64,000 bases of DNA, taken from NCBI RefSeq assembly GCF_029024965.1, contig NZ_CP118982.1, positions 2,294,001-2,358,000 of the forward strand, read 5' to 3'. Made by a program: the position numbers and the translations under genes. The notes under the pieces are model-generated. The model did no database searches. It was not told where the DNA came from and saw nothing but the letters and a program-made list of their open reading frames with translations. Position 1 is the stretch's first letter, and each line of letters starts with the position of its first letter. Shown piece by piece: positions 1 through 8,136 of this stretch. The DNA comes from Staphylococcus equorum. Its GTDB lineage: Bacteria; Bacillota; Bacilli; Staphylococcales; Staphylococcaceae.

Positions 1-129
1 TTCAAAATTCCAACTTCTAAAGTATATATTATCTTTTTTTAAACATTTATGGCTAATCCGCGTACCAAGCTGTGCAATAATCATTTGAACTATAAACCAG
101 TAAAGTCCATAATATATTATCTTTTTCAT
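1..129 (-). CDS. CrtO-like acyltransferase family protein, 5' part only
   Basis: A reading frame opens with ATG at 129 and runs off the left edge; 43 residues are visible. They contain a hydrophobic start, then YWFIVQ, AQLGTRI and a W-N-F-E stretch. The same spacing of landmarks is found at the N-terminus of staphylococcal CrtO, the membrane acyltransferase that finishes staphyloxanthin (established knowledge, recalled). It starts four bases after the stop of tspO, so it is probably co-transcribed with tspO and the SDR gene upstream. No other crt gene is visible, so a role in carotenoid synthesis is not shown; many members of this family sit outside crt operons. Confidence 0.72.
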   Translation of the reverse strand, partial: MKKIIYYGLYWFIVQMIIAQLGTRISHKCLKKDNIYFRSWNFE

Positions 130-133
130 TGAT

Positions 134-634
134 TCATTTCCCGTTTTTTTCTGTATAGCTTGGATTCTCTTTATTCAATAACCAGTTCCCTACAGTTAAA
201 TACGTTGCGAACGCACTCCAAAGCATGTATGGCACCAATATTATTCCAGCAATTTTCTTCGTGTTGAAAAATTTTACTGTTGTAGTTATTACCGCCCCAA
301 GTAACACAAAACTCTCTATCAAAGCACTAAATCTTAACTTGTATTTAAAATACAATATCGACCATAAATAGTTTAGACCTAATTGCGTATAATATATAAC
401 TTTTAAATTCTTGTTATTTGATTTATTAGTAACGATTGCATAAGCTACACCCATTGTTGTATAAAGTATTGGCCACACAATAGGAAATATATAGCCTGGC
501 GGTGAAAAAGGTGGTTTTATATTCTTCTTATAGTCTTTGCGCGCGTTTTTAACTGCAAATTTTCCTATAAGTTTCCCACCTATAATCGGCATTTTAACTT
601 TTATAATTGATTTTACTATATCATTAGCTTTCAA
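134..634 (-). CDS. tspO: TspO/MBR family membrane protein
   Basis: This 166-residue protein has the TspO/MBR signature near residues 40-60 (PPFSPPGYIFPIVWPILY) and about five hydrophobic segments, the normal architecture of the tryptophan-rich sensory protein family, although its Trp content is modest. Family members bind tetrapyrroles and other hydrophobic ligands in the membrane and affect stress responses. The start is TTG at 634, chosen because GAGGGG lies seven bases upstream. It lies 46 bases after the SDR-DUF2867 gene and just before the CrtO-like gene, so the three probably form one operon. The ligand cannot be inferred. Confidence 0.85.
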   Translation of the reverse strand: MKANDIVKSIIKVKMPIIGGKLIGKFAVKNARKDYKKNIKPPFSPPGYIFPIVWPILYTTMGVAYAIVTNKSNNKNLKVIYYTQLGLNYLWSILYFKYKLRFSALIESFVLLGAVITTTVKFFNTKKIAGIILVPYMLWSAFATYLTVGNWLLNKENPSYTEKNGK

Positions 635-680
635 TTGTTAACCCCTCTTTTATATATATGAATTTAATTACATCTATCTG

Positions 681-791
681 CTATAATTCAGCATTCGACA
701 TATTATTATTTTTAGCTAGATATTTTTTTAATCCATATATTTTTAATACAATCACACCTACAATAACGACTGGTAAGATGAATTTTTTCAT
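681..791 (-). CDS. Possible internal 36-residue membrane peptide within the SDR gene
   Basis: Inside the SDR-DUF2867 frame an ATG at 791 is preceded by a strong GGGAGGG ribosome binding site seven bases away. Translation from it would give a 36-residue peptide: MKK, a hydrophobic segment of about 20 residues, then a lysine-containing tail. This is either an alternative in-frame product or the sign of a once-separate small gene fused to the SDR by loss of a stop codon. The ribosome binding site and frame are directly visible; separate translation is inference. Confidence 0.35.
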   Translation of the reverse strand: MKKFILPVVIVGVIVLKIYGLKKYLAKNNNMSNAEL

Positions 792-2180
792 GTTAAACCC
801 TCCCTTTTCAGTACTTTTTTTAGTTTTCAACTTCAATTTGAAAAGATTCATCACACTTTTATGAATTTTAGCTTGCGTATACTTGTAAAACCACCAAGGT
901 AGCGTCGGTTCATATTCCTGTAATGCTATAATACATTCATCACTATAAGGTAACCTTCTAAACTCTAATCTCGCGTTACCACCATTTGAATCTAAAGCAA
1001 AATCTCCGCCGACAATACGATATAAAATACTCTCTTCATTAGATGCAACCCTGTCTTTTCTTAATAAAAGTAATTTCTTATTTAAAAATGGTACGGTTAT
1101 TGTAAAATTCTCCTCATCGAAATTACTATTAATAACATTTAGTGTAATTTCATTTAAGAAACTAGCATATAATTCTACCAATTGACTCATGGTCATATCT
1201 ATAGGCAAGGTTACTCTTGAAATTGCTCGAACATCTTTGATAGCACTCTTGCTTGTTTTTTTACTTTTCTTTTGTGTAACAGCTTCTTCCTCTAAAGCGT
1301 TACGTACACTTTCTTTATAATCAATTTTGCCAATAGAAATATCTTCCACAATATTTTTATTATCTCTAATCATATCATGTATTAAGCTGTCCATTAACGG
1401 ATATACCATTTCTTTCGGCACACCAGAAATTAGTTTCACCCAATATTTACTTAACCAAATTGGAATAATCGGTAAATCCAGCGTAGGTAAGCTTTTGTCT
1501 AACACCTGTGCCGTTTGATTGAACAAGTCTTTATATGTCATATGACTTGGTCCGCCGATATCAATCGATTCATTCTCTTGTGGATCACGCTCTACAATTT
1601 TATACAAACCATTAATGACATCATCAATAGCGACTGGCAACGTCGTATTATATGCCCATTTAGGTAGAAGTAAACCAGGTAAACGTTCTACCAATTTTTT
1701 AAGTATTGGATAAGAACTTCCCTTAGCACCTATAATTAGTCCCGCTCTCAATGTAGTTACTGGCACACCATATGCTCCTAAAATACGTTCACACTCTAAA
1801 CGGCTTCTTAAATGTGGAGATAATTCATTCGTATTAGGAATTAATCCACTCATAAATACGATATGTTTAACTTTATTAAAACTTGATGCTTTAGCAAAAT
1901 TATCTGCTAATATTGCATCCATATCTTCAAAACTTGCTTGTGTTAACCTAGCCGAAGGCATCATCGAATGAACGAGATATATAGCAATATCTACATTTTT
2001 CATTACTTCTGTTATCTCATTTAAATCAAATAAATCTGCAGATTTCCACGTAACATTTTGTTCATTAGATTTATTTTCTATATTTCTAGAAACAGCAATA
2101 ATTTCATAATTTTCTTTTAATTTATTCATTAAATGGCTACCTATATATCCTGAAGCACCCGTTAATAGAATTTTTTTCAT
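681..2180 (-). CDS. SDR family NAD(P)-binding protein with C-terminal DUF2867 and membrane tail
   Basis: The 499-residue protein begins with a Rossmann motif (GASGYIG, residues 7-13) of the extended SDR/NmrA type. A C-terminal part resembles DUF2867, and the last ~35 residues form a hydrophobic segment followed by lysines. The start is ATG at 2180 because GGAGG lies nine bases upstream; an earlier in-frame ATG at 2219 has no such site. It probably leads an operon with tspO and the CrtO-like gene. Its substrate is unknown; the homologues I know are annotated only as SDR oxidoreductases. A damaged partial copy of this gene lies at 3446-3890. Confidence 0.8.
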   Translation of the reverse strand: MKKILLTGASGYIGSHLMNKLKENYEIIAVSRNIENKSNEQNVTWKSADLFDLNEITEVMKNVDIAIYLVHSMMPSARLTQASFEDMDAILADNFAKASSFNKVKHIVFMSGLIPNTNELSPHLRSRLECERILGAYGVPVTTLRAGLIIGAKGSSYPILKKLVERLPGLLLPKWAYNTTLPVAIDDVINGLYKIVERDPQENESIDIGGPSHMTYKDLFNQTAQVLDKSLPTLDLPIIPIWLSKYWVKLISGVPKEMVYPLMDSLIHDMIRDNKNIVEDISIGKIDYKESVRNALEEEAVTQKKSKKTSKSAIKDVRAISRVTLPIDMTMSQLVELYASFLNEITLNVINSNFDEENFTITVPFLNKKLLLLRKDRVASNEESILYRIVGGDFALDSNGGNARLEFRRLPYSDECIIALQEYEPTLPWWFYKYTQAKIHKSVMNLFKLKLKTKKSTEKGGFNMKKFILPVVIVGVIVLKIYGLKKYLAKNNNMSNAEL

Positions 2181-2383
2181 AAATTTAGCCTCCAATTTTA
2201 AAAAGATGAGCAGGCACATGCTTACCTCAGCTCATCTTTTACATAATAAGCTAAATTGCTCATTACAATTAAATTAATTTAATATAAGTATGGCAAGAGC
2301 CCTATGTCTCTTAATAAAATTATACCCAATTTTATTGATAAATTAACTTAAATTTAAAATAAAACTGATTTTACTATTAATTT

Positions 2384-2512
2384 ATTAACATAATCGATGA
2401 TTATCAGAAGTACAAAATAGACTCCTTTATGCATAAGGAGTCTATTAATCGTTTCAAAATGAAATGTTGTTTTAATAAAGAACGATTTTTCTAACTAGAA
2501 TTTTAATTATAG
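2384..2512. repeat. Dispersed hairpin repeat, copy A
   Basis: This copy contains GATTATCAGAAG, then a hairpin with arms TAGACTCC/GGAGTCTA (2418-2444), then ATCGTTTCAAAAT and, further on, AACTAGAATT. The same order of elements occurs at 25107-25232 with about the same spacing, and shorter matches occur near 18.5, 22.4 and 32.8 kb. Most of the 619-base gap between the SDR gene (start 2180) and the next gene (stop at 2800) has no coding signal; the rest is AT-rich with no feature I can name. The hairpin could act as a terminator for the gene at 2800-3324, though it lies more than 350 bases from that stop. Confidence 0.6.
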
Positions 2513-2799
2513 ACATAAATTTACACTCTTTGTAATTCTAGGCTAGTTATTTTATGAATTAATCATGAAAATGTAGATTAGTATTTTTATAAAATAATTA
2601 ACTCATAATCAATATTTAAAACAAGCTGAACTCTATTTTTTTTTGTTAGTGTTAACTGAACAAGCAAAGTATCAACTAATGAGATGATATAAAAAATACG
2701 ATTATTATAAGAATCATTATCATATTTTATGATTAAAAAGCATTTTGTTAAAGAAAGACCTTACTATTAACTATCTTATTTTTCATTCATTTTATTACT

Positions 2800-3324
2800 T
2801 TAAATAAACTGTAATTCATAAATGTTCTTATCTTCGTAGTTATTGAATTCATCTATATGCCCTTTTAAAAATATTTCTTGTTTTTTTCTACTCACATTAT
2901 GATAATAGGATAACTTAATATTCATATTGGATTCGTAACCGTTATTTTTTATAGTATCTTCTAATTCATCAAATACTGTCTTATTTATAGGTAACATATA
3001 ACCTTCTTTACTAGGTAACATATTAACATACTTTTTTTGAATAACTTTATCTTCACCTAATAAAACTTCAATGGTGATTTTTTTTGCTGCACCGCCTCCT
3101 AAATTATATAATTTCAAATAATCTTCATTTTCTTCCACATTGGAAGTGGTGTTTTTTAAAATTAATTTTTGGTCTTTATCTCTAATTAATAAAATCTGAT
3201 TAAATCCTAATGCAGGAATAAAACTTATTTTCATTTGGTAAAGTTGAACTGATACTGATACAAAATAAAATAACGCCATAATAAATGTTCCAAGCGATCC
3301 TATCGCTGATATAATATTAATCAT
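2800..3324 (-). CDS. Hypothetical protein with N-terminal membrane anchor
   Basis: I do not recognise this 174-residue protein. One hydrophobic segment covers about residues 3-28, followed by a soluble domain rich in Lys, Glu and Asn, so a membrane-anchored protein with a single globular domain is likely. ATG at 3324 is chosen because GGAG precedes it at the usual distance; an upstream in-frame ATG at 3384 lacks a ribosome binding site. It sits alone between the SDR gene and the decayed SDR copy, which suggests it lies within or beside a duplicated segment. Confidence 0.65.
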   Translation of the reverse strand: MINIISAIGSLGTFIMALFYFVSVSVQLYQMKISFIPALGFNQILLIRDKDQKLILKNTTSNVEENEDYLKLYNLGGGAAKKITIEVLLGEDKVIQKKYVNMLPSKEGYMLPINKTVFDELEDTIKNNGYESNMNIKLSYYHNVSRKKQEIFLKGHIDEFNNYEDKNIYELQFI

Positions 3325-3445
3325 ATTTAGCTCCTTTTCTTTTTTAGGAAATAGTAGTAGGAAATTAAACATAGCATAAAACAATTTATATTCAACAATC
3401 TACGAATATAAATTTCATATTAACTATATAAAAACGAGCATTGGA

Positions 3446-4075
3446 TACCAATTTTTTAGTATTGGATAAGAACTTCCCTTAGCACTTATAATTAGTCCAG
3501 CTCTCAACGTAGTTACTGGCACACCATATGCTCCTAAAATGTCTTTACACTCTAAGCGACTTCTTAAACATGGTGGTAATTCATTCGTATTTGGAATTAG
3601 GTCACTCATAAATATGATATGTTTAACTTTATTAAAACCTTGATGCTTTAGCAAAATTATCTGCTAATATTTCATCTATATCTTCAAAACTTGCTTGTGT
3701 TAACTTAGATGAAGGTATGATCGAATGAACAAGATATATAGCGATATCTACGTTTTTCATTACTTCTGTTATCTCATTTAAATCAAATAAATCTGAAGAT
3801 TTCCATGTAACATTTTGTTCATTAGACTTATTTTCTATATATGCTGAAGCACCTGTTAATAGAATTTTTTCGTAAATTTAGCCTCCAATTTTAAAACGAG
3901 CAGGTACATGCTTGCCTCAGCTCATCTTTTTCATAATAAGCTAAATTGCTCATTACAATTAAATTAATTTGATATAAGTGTGGCAAGAGTTCCACGTCTC
4001 TTAATAAATAATACCCAATTTTATTGATAAATGAACTTAAATTTAAAATTAAATTGATGAGTATCAGAAGTACGA
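3446..4075 (-). pseudogene. Decayed partial duplicate of the SDR-DUF2867 gene and its upstream region
   Basis: This stretch matches about 1700-2420 base for base over long runs, including the SDR N-terminal half and the DNA upstream of it (ribosome binding site, then the AGCTCATCTTTT segment, ending at TATCAGAAGTAC). It is clearly dead. The start codon ATG has become ACG (near 3873), about 65 bases are missing after the first coding stretch (near 3840), frameshifts interrupt the reading frame, and the C-terminal two thirds including DUF2867 are absent. A 76-codon remnant frame (3424-3654) is all that stays open. Confidence 0.85.
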
Positions 4076-4082
4076 TTCACAT

Positions 4083-4122
4083 AAAAAGGTACGACAAGTT
4101 TATGAGCTTGTCGCACCTTTTT
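4083..4122. terminator. Rho-independent terminator
   Basis: The stem is AAAAAGGT-CGACAAG pairing with CTTGTCG-ACCTTTTT, with T/A runs on both sides. It could serve either strand. It stands at the edge of the duplicated SDR segment, where the similarity to the first copy ends. Confidence 0.7.
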
Positions 4123-4140
4123 AATTACAATTAGTTACTA

Positions 4141-4410
4141 ACAAACGACTCCAAAAGCCTTTTTCAGTTGTGTTTATTCACCCTTTTTTCTTCCTGATGT
4201 TGATTAATATTTACAGCGTCTGTAGTATATGATGCTTCTTACACATCCACTTTTTATCTATCATTAGTAGGTGTATCAAAGGAATAATTAAGCAGCCTCT
4301 CTTCCTCTAATTGATTTTTGAATCTTTTTTATTACTCTCTAACGCCAAAACTTGCTGATTCTTAAGCAATCTTTAATCTTTCCTGCAACTCTTTTCTATT
4401 CTGGATCATA
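4141..4410 (-). pseudogene. Heavily decayed coding frame, gene unknown
   Basis: On the minus strand one frame from an ATG near 4410 reads like protein (a charged segment with KELQERLKIA, then QLEEERL, then YSFDTPTND, then VNINQHQEEK) but is broken by about six stop codons. The amino-acid flavour with few low-complexity runs suggests a dead gene rather than random DNA. I cannot name the parent family. The remaining DNA up to 4758 holds a hairpin at 4582-4614 and otherwise nothing I recognise. Confidence 0.35.
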
Positions 4411-4581
4411 TATGCGTTTTAAGAAACAAATGTAATTGAATAGGTTAAAAATTATATATTTTTAAAGTTTCCTTTAAACCAACTGTTAAAATGTATAATA
4501 AGGATATTGGATTACCATATGTAAATTTGTTTTTAGCACGACGTTTTTTAGGTGTGTAAGTGTGCCTTTAGATATAAAAAT

Positions 4582-4614
4582 AAAAGTCAACCTAGAAAAA
4601 GTAGATTGACTTTT
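4582..4614. terminator. Probable terminator hairpin
   Basis: AAAAGTCAA pairs with TTGACTTTT and is followed by a T-rich run on the plus strand. No intact gene ends next to it, so it may be left over from a lost gene. Confidence 0.5.
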
Positions 4615-4758
4615 TCTTTTGATGCAGTATCGTCAATGTAAATCTAAAAATTATGGCTATAAATCTACATCACTTTTCAAAAATGTAGTAGTGATATTCA
4701 ATACTAATTAATTTTTATAACTACTAGGAAATATCTCAAGGCGTTTCTTTAAATTAAA

Positions 4759-4786
4759 AATACTCCACAAATAAATGTGGAGTATT
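4759..4786 (-). terminator. Terminator of the hxlAB operon
   Basis: AATACTCCACA and TGTGGAGTATT form a perfect 11-base-pair stem 25 bases beyond the hxlB stop codon; a T-rich stretch follows on the minus strand. Confidence 0.75.
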
Positions 4787-4810
4787 AAAGTGAATTATCT
4801 TTTGTAGGTT

Positions 4811-5362
4811 TTATTCCAGATTAGCATGATTTTGCTGCATTGTTTCTTCATCAACGTTTATCTCAGTCATTAAATCTAAAACAATACTATCTAAAAACAC
4901 TTGTGATGCTTGTTCAAATAAGCTACCTAGAGGTTGTGCTGAACCTTCAGCATCATATTTCGTTCCCGCCGGTAATTCAATCACTGCATTTGCAAGTTCA
5001 CCAATCTTTGACGTTGGATTTGTTGACAATAATACAACTTCTGCACCTACAGCTTTAGCTTTATCTGCTAATAATCTTAAATGCTCTGTCGAACCTGAGC
5101 CAGAAAGGATAACAAACAAATCTTTTTCTGTAATGGAAGGTGTAGTGGACTCGCCAACTACATGTGCACCCTTCCCAAGCTGATTCAATCTCATCGCAAA
5201 ACTATTTGCTACAAAACCCGAACGTCCTTTTCCAGATACAAAAACTTGCTCTGCTTTAATAATTTGCTTTAAAAACGTTTCGGCTTCACTGTCTTTCACA
5301 TGTGATAATGTGTTGTCTATTTCATCTAGTATTAAACGATAATTTGTGATTTCTGTCATCAT
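4811..5362 (-). CDS. hxlB: 6-phospho-3-hexuloisomerase
   Basis: The 183-residue protein is a single SIS (sugar isomerase) domain with the phosphosugar-binding Ser motifs SGKGRSG (about residues 43-49) and SGSGSTEH (about 87-94), the usual length for HxlB. It converts D-arabino-3-hexulose-6-phosphate to fructose-6-phosphate, the second step of formaldehyde fixation in the ribulose monophosphate pathway, in the cytosol. Its ATG overlaps the hxlA stop as TAATG, so translation is coupled. Together with hxlA and divergent hxlR this is the classical hxlR-hxlAB locus. Identification is firm. Confidence 0.95.
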   Translation of the reverse strand: MMTEITNYRLILDEIDNTLSHVKDSEAETFLKQIIKAEQVFVSGKGRSGFVANSFAMRLNQLGKGAHVVGESTTPSITEKDLFVILSGSGSTEHLRLLADKAKAVGAEVVLLSTNPTSKIGELANAVIELPAGTKYDAEGSAQPLGSLFEQASQVFLDSIVLDLMTEINVDEETMQQNHANLE

Positions 5363-5994
5363 TATTTTCCTTCAATCGCAGCTCTACATTGTTTAGCAGC
5401 TTCTACAGGATCATCAGCATTTGCAATGCCGCCACCAACAATAATTAAATCAGGATTTTCTGCAACAATATCTTTAATTGTATCTGGTTTAATACCACCT
5501 GCAACTGCTACTTTAGAATTACTAATTACAGATTTAACTTTACGTAAACTTTCTAAAGGAGATTGACCTTCAGCTTGTAAGTCATAACCAGTATGAACAG
5601 CGATATAATCTGCGCCTAAATCATCTAAATCTTTCGCACGTTTTTCTAAATCTTGTACTGCAATCATATCTACTAATAATTGTTTGCCATGTTTATGTGC
5701 TTCATCAACTGCAGCTTTAATTGATGCATCTTCTGCAACGCCTAAAATTGTTACTACGTCTGCACCAAATTTAACTGCTTGGCTTACTTCGTAATCGGCA
5801 GCATCCATAATTTTTAAATCTGCTAATACTTTTACACCATCAATATTATCATTTAAATGTTGTACAGCTGGTAATCCTTCATTTATAACAATTGGTGTTC
5901 CAATTTCTACGATATCTACATAATCTTTAACTTTATTTGCTAATTCTGTAGCATCCTCTTTATTTAATAAATCAATCGCTAATTGTAATTCCAT
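5362..5994 (-). CDS. hxlA: 3-hexulose-6-phosphate synthase
   Basis: This 210-residue TIM-barrel protein belongs to the OMP decarboxylase superfamily: it has the DLKIMD motif near residues 60-65 and C-terminal phosphate-binding glycines (GGIKPDT and VGGGIAN). It condenses formaldehyde with ribulose-5-phosphate and so detoxifies formaldehyde. A GGAGG site lies before the ATG at 5994. A possible promoter on the minus strand (TTGTAT, 17 bases, CATAAT) lies between it and hxlR. The family also includes ulaD-type decarboxylases, but the adjacent hxlB and hxlR decide the assignment. Confidence 0.95.
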   Translation of the reverse strand: MELQLAIDLLNKEDATELANKVKDYVDIVEIGTPIVINEGLPAVQHLNDNIDGVKVLADLKIMDAADYEVSQAVKFGADVVTILGVAEDASIKAAVDEAHKHGKQLLVDMIAVQDLEKRAKDLDDLGADYIAVHTGYDLQAEGQSPLESLRKVKSVISNSKVAVAGGIKPDTIKDIVAENPDLIIVGGGIANADDPVEAAKQCRAAIEGK

Positions 5995-6084
5995 ATGTTA
6001 TTACCTCCTATATATTATATATTCATTATGCTATAATAACTTCGGAAATACAATACTGACAAATACGTCACTGAGGAGAAGAAA
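5995..6084. promoter_or_regulatory. hxlR-hxlA divergent control region
   Basis: This 90-base gap separates hxlA from hxlR. AAATAC occurs twice about 15 bases apart on the plus strand (near 6046 and 6061). In Bacillus, HxlR binds tandem repeats upstream of hxlAB (established knowledge), so these could be the sites, but the match is short and unproven. A minus-strand promoter-like pair TTGTAT-N17-CATAAT is also present. Confidence 0.4.
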
Positions 6085-6429
6085 TTGTTAATAGAATATA
6101 ATAATAAATTATTTTACACTTCTAAAGATTTAGCTTTATCAGTAATTGGTGGTAGATGGAAAATCCCTATTATTTATCATTTATTACAATCAGAAGTACT
6201 TAGGTTGAGTGAATTAGAAAAAAAATTACCAGATATTAATCAAAGAATGTTAATTAGACAATTAAGGGAGCTTGAAAAGGATATGATAATAAAAAGAACT
6301 ATATATCCAGTAGTCCCTCCAAAAGTTGAATATCGATTAACTAGTGTTGGTTTGTCTCTCGACAATGTGGTCTATGGTATTTGTGAATGGGGAGATGAAT
6401 ATTTGAAATTAATTAATAATGAAAATTAG
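6085..6429 (+). CDS. hxlR: HxlR family (DUF24) winged-helix regulator of hxlAB
   Basis: The protein has 114 residues, the standard length for HxlR regulators, with the family landmarks IGGRWKIPIIYHLL, QRMLIRQLRELE and VPPKVEYRLT. The start is TTG at 6085, supported by GAGGAG seven bases upstream. Known HxlR is an activator of hxlAB in response to formaldehyde; the divergent position here indicates the same job. The usual DUF24 redox cysteine near the N-terminus is not seen; the only Cys is near the C-terminus (GICEWGDEY). Confidence 0.9.
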   Translation: MLIEYNNKLFYTSKDLALSVIGGRWKIPIIYHLLQSEVLRLSELEKKLPDINQRMLIRQLRELEKDMIIKRTIYPVVPPKVEYRLTSVGLSLDNVVYGICEWGDEYLKLINNEN

Positions 6430-6589
6430 TTAATTTTTTAAAGAAGAAAAATTGAACCGAACTTTATATAATCTCTTTCAGGAATATTGATATGTTTTTA
6501 TATTGACTAGTAGATTGATATAAATAGAGAACGACTCAGAGACATATAAGTACACGCTAAATAGACGTTTAGAGTATATTTCAACTTAG

Positions 6590-6631
6590 AAAAAAGAGTG
6601 TATGGTTTAATTAAACTATACACTCTTTTTT
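6590..6631. terminator. Bidirectional terminator between hxlR and the MocR gene
   Basis: AAAAAAGAGTGTAT-GGTTTAATTAAACT-ATACACTCTTTTTT is a near-perfect palindrome flanked by A and T runs, placed between converging genes. The 160 bases between hxlR and it hold nothing else I recognise. Confidence 0.85.
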
Positions 6632-8039
6632 ATCTTATTCTTTCAATAATACTACTTAATTTTTTTAGACTTCTATCAATTTCATCTTCATTAATATAAG
6701 AGTATGAAAAACGGATATAACTTGTGGATTTACTATCATAAATTTCTCCTGGTTGAATAAGGATGTTTTCTTTGATTGCTTCATTAAATATAGTTTTAAC
6801 ATTGACTGAAATAGTTAGCTTAAACCAAATATAGAATGATCCATGGGGGTAGTTCCACTCCCCGTATTCGGATAAATGGTTCTTTAAAGATTTTAAAAAT
6901 ACATTCTTTTTCTTTTCTAACTTAATTTTTAGTTCTTTAATATGTTGTTCATGATAGGTACTTAACCATTCTTTAGCAATATGCTGAGATATAGAACTAG
7001 CTCCATAATCATTTTGCATTTTTAAATCAGATAAATGACGAATTACATTTTTATCTGCTACTATCCATCCTATGCGTAAACCTGGACTTACCGTTTTAGA
7101 TAAACTACCGAGATACAAAACATTATTACTATTTTTTAAAGATTTCATCGGTGCATGCCTTTCCGAATCAAACCATAAATCTGCATATATATCATCTTCT
7201 ACGATAGGTATACCATTGTTGTGACATTGATCTATAATTTTTTGTTTTTCATCTTTTGTATATGTATTTTGAGTAGGATTATGTAATGTTGGGATACAAT
7301 AAAATATACTATTTTTGTAGTTACTGCTCGCTTTGAATATATTATTGATATTTTGTTTTATATAATTAATAGTTAAAGGAACAATTGGAGAACTAATATT
7401 ATGCCATGTCCGTACTGAATTAATATAAGATGGTGTTTCAATAATGATTTTTGATTGTGGAATCAACAAACCATCGGCTATCAACTTTAACCCCTGTAGG
7501 GCTCCTGAGGTTATACATATGTTATTTAAGTCACAATTCACACCTCTTTTTTTCATATATTTAACAATTTCAACTCTAAGATCCACTTTACCTTTTGGTT
7601 CTTCATAATTTGTATATAGTGGTTTGTCTATATCATTAACTATAATCTCTTTAAATAAATCATTAGGAATAAGATCAGGTGCCAATTCCCCAGTACCTAA
7701 ACGTACAATATTGGAATCAAATTCTAAGTCATTAATCCTTTGAATATAATACTGATTGTTTTTAGACACACTATTCCCTATATAGTCTTGCCATTGAATA
7801 TTGCTTGTGATGTAGGCGTTCCACTTATATGGGGATACATACACTCCCTGTTTTTCTATAGAATCTAGTACTCCATGACTTTTTAAAATGTCTAAAGCTT
7901 GTACTACAGTTGACCTGTTTACATTATAATGTTTTGAAATTTCTCGTTGAGATGGCAATTTATCTCCTGGCTTTAATACTCCATTGTTTATCTTATTAAT
8001 TAAATCATCAATTATATTTTTATAATGAAATTTACTCAT
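6630..8039 (-). CDS. MocR-type regulator (GntR winged helix fused to aminotransferase fold)
   Basis: The 469-residue protein has a GntR winged helix at residues 1-70 (LPSQREISKHYNVNRSTV) and a fold-type I aminotransferase domain from about 110. PLP-binding features are visible: the NPTQ segment near 254, the Asp of EDDIYADLW near 282 and the Schiff-base lysine of SLSKTVSPG near 315. MocR regulators sense PLP and an amino compound. The gene is divergent from a desaturase-exporter pair, with paired ACCAGATTT repeats between them that look like MocR/GabR-type operators. The inducer is probably an amine or amino acid. Confidence 0.88.
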   Translation of the reverse strand: MSKFHYKNIIDDLINKINNGVLKPGDKLPSQREISKHYNVNRSTVVQALDILKSHGVLDSIEKQGVYVSPYKWNAYITSNIQWQDYIGNSVSKNNQYYIQRINDLEFDSNIVRLGTGELAPDLIPNDLFKEIIVNDIDKPLYTNYEEPKGKVDLRVEIVKYMKKRGVNCDLNNICITSGALQGLKLIADGLLIPQSKIIIETPSYINSVRTWHNISSPIVPLTINYIKQNINNIFKASSNYKNSIFYCIPTLHNPTQNTYTKDEKQKIIDQCHNNGIPIVEDDIYADLWFDSERHAPMKSLKNSNNVLYLGSLSKTVSPGLRIGWIVADKNVIRHLSDLKMQNDYGASSISQHIAKEWLSTYHEQHIKELKIKLEKKKNVFLKSLKNHLSEYGEWNYPHGSFYIWFKLTISVNVKTIFNEAIKENILIQPGEIYDSKSTSYIRFSYSYINEDEIDRSLKKLSSIIERIR

Positions 8040-8051
8040 AATTACTCCTAT

Positions 8052-8083
8052 AAATCTGGTTGGGATTTTTTTAAAAATCTGGT
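8052..8083. promoter_or_regulatory. Direct-repeat operator, probably for the MocR regulator
   Basis: AAATCTGGT occurs twice in the same orientation (8052-8060 and 8075-8083), 23 bases apart, close to two helical turns; on the minus strand it reads ACCAGATTT. GabR-type MocR proteins bind direct repeats containing ACCA (established knowledge). The position between the divergent genes fits; the binding is inference. Confidence 0.55.
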
Positions 8084-8136
8084 AGGTTTTTAAATTTTCT
8101 AATTATTATAACATACAAGTTAAGGAGGGAGTAGTA

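Noticed and set aside
5248-6429. UlaD/SgbH-type ascorbate decarboxylase instead of HxlA
   Set aside because: The adjacent hexuloisomerase and HxlR regulator decide for the formaldehyde pathway.
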